Source of the DNA: an uncultured Verrucomicrobiota bacterium
GTDB lineage: Bacteria; Verrucomicrobiota; Verrucomicrobiia; Opitutales; Opitutaceae
Length of the DNA: 64,000 nucleotides
Direction of reading: 5' to 3'
NCBI GenBank assembly: GCA_903904685.1
Contig: CAIVDS010000021.1
Span: 1 to 64,000 of the forward strand
Shown here in pieces: positions 61,665-64,000 of this stretch; the stretch's first letter is position 1, and every line of letters starts with the position of its first letter. Made by a program: the position numbers and the translations under genes. The notes below the pieces were generated by a model. It saw only the letters and a list, made by a program, of their open reading frames with translations. It had not been told where the DNA came from and made no database searches.

Positions 61665-62705
61665 TTAAAGTTTGATGGAGACGCGTTGGCCGGATTCGGC
61701 GCTCAGGATGGCGTGCTCGACCATGGCGAAGCTGTGGATGTTGTCGGTGACCACGGTGGACGGCGTGGTTCCGGCATCAAGGGCATCGAGGAACTCGCCG
61801 ATCATACCGGCGTGGCCGGTCTTGGCGGGCTCATCGGGCAGGAGGAGAATATCGACAGTCTCGACGGGTTGGTGAAAATCCTTGCCGTTCCACGCGCCGA
61901 CGACGCGCTCGACCCTGATGCCTTCGGCACCGTCCCAGAGCAGAGTGCCGCGCTCGCCGATGAAGCGCCATGAGGAGTTCCAGTTGGTCTGCAAGCCTTG
62001 GGCGCACCAACTGCCACGGTAATTGACAACGATGCCATCGCTCATCTCGAAGATTGCCTGCGCCGAGGCGCCGTGGGCATACCATGAGCCGGCCGGGTTG
62101 AACTCGTGACAGTAAACCGAGCGCGGGCTGGCCCCGCTGAAAAAGCGCGAGGCGTCGAACGTATGGATCGCCATGTCGAGCAGCAGCACGTGCTTCATCT
62201 GGTCGCGGAAGCCGCCAAATCGCGGCGCGAGAAAAAAGTCGGCGTTGACCGTATGCAGTTTTCCAATGACCCCGGCAGCGAGGGCTTGGCGAACGGTGCG
62301 GGCGCCGCGCACACATCGGTAATTCTGGATAACGGCGAGCATGAGCCCGGTAGTGGCGGCGGTGGCGCGCAGGCTGAGCGCATCCGACAGGTTGGAGGCG
62401 ATGGGCTTTTCGGTGAGCACATGAGCACCGGATTTTAAGGCGGCGGTCGTGGTTGCGAGGTGGGCGTCGGGAATGGTACAGTTGAAGACGACGTCTGGCT
62501 TGAGCGTGGCCAGCGCGGTTTCGAGCGATGTGCCGGTCCACGCCTGGGGAGCGAATTCGGCGGCGCGGGCGCGGGCGGCGTCGGCGTTGATATCGACGAA
62601 ACCGACAAGCTCGACGCGCCCGGAAAACTGTTTCTGACAGGCGTCGAGCCAAGCCTTGGTAATGCTTCCACAACCGACGAGAACAACACGATAACGCTTG
62701 GACAT
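61665..62705 (-). CDS. Gfo/Idh/MocA-family oxidoreductase
   Basis: 346 residues from MSKRYRVVLVGCGSITKAW, a Rossmann start; the frame is open to 62753 but the extra 16 residues do not fit. The motif is VLTEKPIASNLSDA (canonical EKP). The catalytic-side region is KHVLLLDMAIHTFDASRFFSG. Another NAD(P)-dependent sugar oxidoreductase, paired with the downstream isomerase and divergent from the AraC gene. It is only distantly like the 55311 protein. Confidence 0.88.
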   Translation of the reverse strand: MSKRYRVVLVGCGSITKAWLDACQKQFSGRVELVGFVDINADAARARAAEFAPQAWTGTSLETALATLKPDVVFNCTIPDAHLATTTAALKSGAHVLTEKPIASNLSDALSLRATAATTGLMLAVIQNYRCVRGARTVRQALAAGVIGKLHTVNADFFLAPRFGGFRDQMKHVLLLDMAIHTFDASRFFSGASPRSVYCHEFNPAGSWYAHGASAQAIFEMSDGIVVNYRGSWCAQGLQTNWNSSWRFIGERGTLLWDGAEGIRVERVVGAWNGKDFHQPVETVDILLLPDEPAKTGHAGMIGEFLDALDAGTTPSTVVTDNIHSFAMVEHAILSAESGQRVSIKL

Positions 62706-62784
62706 AGGGGAGTAGATTAAGATATTTCTGTTTAAACCAACGGCGACAGACATGACTATTTACTAGGTGATCTCATTGAAATCC

Positions 62785-63744
62785 ATGCCGAGAGTTACCA
62801 ATAAACCGAAAATTATACCGGATAACCGGCATTCGTATTCCGAGCCGACTCCGGCGGAGCGCGTGTGCTTTTACCGGGCGGCATTGGAGCGTGCGCTGGC
62901 CGGTGCCGAGAGCGGACGGCTGGTGGTGCGGATTCCGAAGTTACGTGGGTTGAGACGGCGGGAACAGGGCATGAGCTTCCATGCGACGCCGGAGGTGTTC
63001 TTCCAGCAACAGGGACACACTCGCTTCAGCATGCCTGAAGAGACTTTTGTGCTGAAGGCAGGCGAGGTGTGCGTGATGCCGCGAGGAATGCCGCATGGCG
63101 AGGTGGCGATGGACGGACCGCTGCCGTTCAAAACGATGATCGCGATGTTTCGCGCAGGCGGGTTTTCTTTCCATCTGGCCGGAGCCTCGACGCGGCAGAC
63201 GGTGGCAAGCGGATCGATCGACACGATCCTCACGCCGTCGCACCTGGCGATGATGCGATATCTTGACGACGCCGTGGAGGCGGCGGCCCGGCAAGGCGGT
63301 GCGGAGGCGTTGTTCGTGCGCGGCCTGATCATGGCCTGCTTCGCGCTGGCATTGCGCCACACCGAGGCGAGGGAAAGGCCACCGGAGGAGGTCTCTCTGT
63401 CCCCGGCGCTGGTGTCGCGTTGCAAGAATCTTGTCGAAGGCGAGCTGGCGCGGCCGGAGTTGAACGTGCGATGGCTTGCAGAACAGATGGAGTGTTCGCC
63501 GGACCATTTGTCGCGGCTTTTTCGCCAGGCCACGGGAACACGACTGACGGCATATTTGCAGGAGCGCCGCATACGGCATGCGAAGGAGTTGCTGGAACAT
63601 TCCGATCTGAACATGACGGAGACGGCGTGGGCCTCGGGCTTTCGGTATCCCGCCTATTTCAATCAGGTTTTCAGGGCGCATACATGGATGACACCCAAGC
63701 AATATCGGACGCAGGCGGGTGTCGCGTCTTCACGTTTACGCTAG
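62785..63744 (+). CDS. AraC-family transcriptional regulator
   Basis: About 319 residues; an in-frame GTG at 62767 gives six more. The N-terminal cupin sensor reads FHATPEVFFQQQGHTRF, VLKAGEVCVMPRGMPHGE. The C-terminal double HTH reads LVEGELARPELNVRWLAEQM, CSPDHLSRLFRQATG, AKELLEHSDLNMTETAWASG and FRYPAYFNQVFRAHTWMTPKQY, diagnostic for AraC. It likely senses a sugar and controls the divergent oxidoreductase-isomerase pair 79 bases away. Confidence 0.92.
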   Translation: MPRVTNKPKIIPDNRHSYSEPTPAERVCFYRAALERALAGAESGRLVVRIPKLRGLRRREQGMSFHATPEVFFQQQGHTRFSMPEETFVLKAGEVCVMPRGMPHGEVAMDGPLPFKTMIAMFRAGGFSFHLAGASTRQTVASGSIDTILTPSHLAMMRYLDDAVEAAARQGGAEALFVRGLIMACFALALRHTEARERPPEEVSLSPALVSRCKNLVEGELARPELNVRWLAEQMECSPDHLSRLFRQATGTRLTAYLQERRIRHAKELLEHSDLNMTETAWASGFRYPAYFNQVFRAHTWMTPKQYRTQAGVASSRLR

Positions 63745-63806
63745 CGGGAGGCAAACGGTGGGCGGGTTGCGTCGCTTGCGATGTGAGCGGGCAATGAAGG
63801 CGAAAC

Positions 63807-64000
63807 TCAGATTTTCCGTTCGTGCGCGACTGTGTAGCCCCGGGAAAGATCGGCGCGGTAGCGGACGGGAGCCACGACGAGCCGGGAAATGTCCCACGAC
63901 AATGTCAGGAGATTAACGTGGTCGGCGGCGAAAGGCGCGTCTGGCGAAGCCTCCTCAAGCAGCGTGATGGGTAGCGCCCCGTTGCCATAAACGCGGACAT
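63807..64000 (-). CDS. 3' end of an unidentified gene (runs off the window)
   Basis: The last 64 codons of a minus-strand frame, ending at TGA 63807-63809. Readable parts are RVYGNGALPITLLEE, FAADHVNLLTLSWDISRL and YRADLSRGYTVAHERKI. Codon use is GC-rich and coding-like, and the gene converges on the AraC gene with a 62-base gap. The segment looks like the beta-rich end of an enzyme; the family cannot be named from this piece. Confidence 0.65.
   Translation of the reverse strand, partial: VRVYGNGALPITLLEEASPDAPFAADHVNLLTLSWDISRLVVAPVRYRADLSRGYTVAHERKI

Overview
The window looks like chromosome of a GC-rich member of the Verrucomicrobiota, most likely Opitutaceae. That is an inference from gene content and style: a CobA-HemD fusion, clusters of secreted sialate O-acetylesterases, GH2/GH38/GH42/GH101-type enzymes, URO-D-like proteins, Gfo/Idh/MocA oxidoreductases, and many genes without a Shine-Dalgarno sequence. 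No 16S gene or phage/plasmid backbone is present, so the assignment is not proven.

Layout. (1) 0-3.95 kb: IS3-family transposase remnants, an MBL-fold hydrolase, a URO-D-like protein and two small membrane proteins. (2) 4-11.2 kb: a dense housekeeping block with proA, an L,D-transpeptidase, asd, tRNA-Val(UAC), ilvN, ilvC, hemC and cobA-hemD. An intrinsic terminator lies after ilvC. (3) 11.2-16.3 kb: an accessory zone. It opens with an array of sixteen 21-bp tandem units plus a decayed seventeenth, followed by a small winged-helix regulator, orphan low-GC genes with gene-cassette-like flanks, a 33-bp direct repeat, a truncated copy of the thrH 3' end, an SGNH-hydrolase/CBM9-like protein and intact thrH. 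(4) 16.5-29.6 kb: a very large secreted NHL/FlgD-Ig/CBM9-like protein, a second URO-D-like protein, a secreted beta-propeller, a LamG plus BNR-repeat (sialidase-like) protein and a heparinase II/III-HEAT fusion. Duplicated gene tails separate several of these. (5) 29.8-39.8 kb: a plus-strand run with a secreted GH101-like enzyme, two tandem sialate O-acetylesterases (the first frameshifted in a G tract), an SGNH esterase, a cytosolic GH101-like paralogue, another SGNH hydrolase and a frameshifted LacI-type regulator. (6) 39.9-63.7 kb: a second giant propeller/CBM9 protein, a GH5-like enzyme, a minus-strand operon (ADP-ribosylglycohydrolase-fold protein, GH42, GH2), a divergent plus-strand operon (GH2, MDR dehydrogenase, Gfo/Idh, GH38, CE6/SASA esterase), a minus-strand sugar isomerase/Gfo pair and an AraC regulator. 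The 3' end of another minus-strand gene runs off the right edge.

How it works together (inference). Regions 4-6 look like a glycan-foraging island aimed at complex glycoprotein or mucin-type glycans. Esterases would remove O-acetyl groups, secreted GH101-like and sialidase-like proteins would attack outside, and predicted cytosolic GH2/GH38/GH42/GH5 enzymes plus oxidoreductase/isomerase modules would finish oligosaccharides inside. LacI and AraC proteins are the likely switches. No SusC/SusD pair or dedicated transporter is visible.

The most unusual items are the 21-bp array in exact register (two helical turns per unit), the repeated gene 3' tails that border cargo genes, and an ADP-ribosylglycohydrolase-fold protein at the head of a glycosidase operon.
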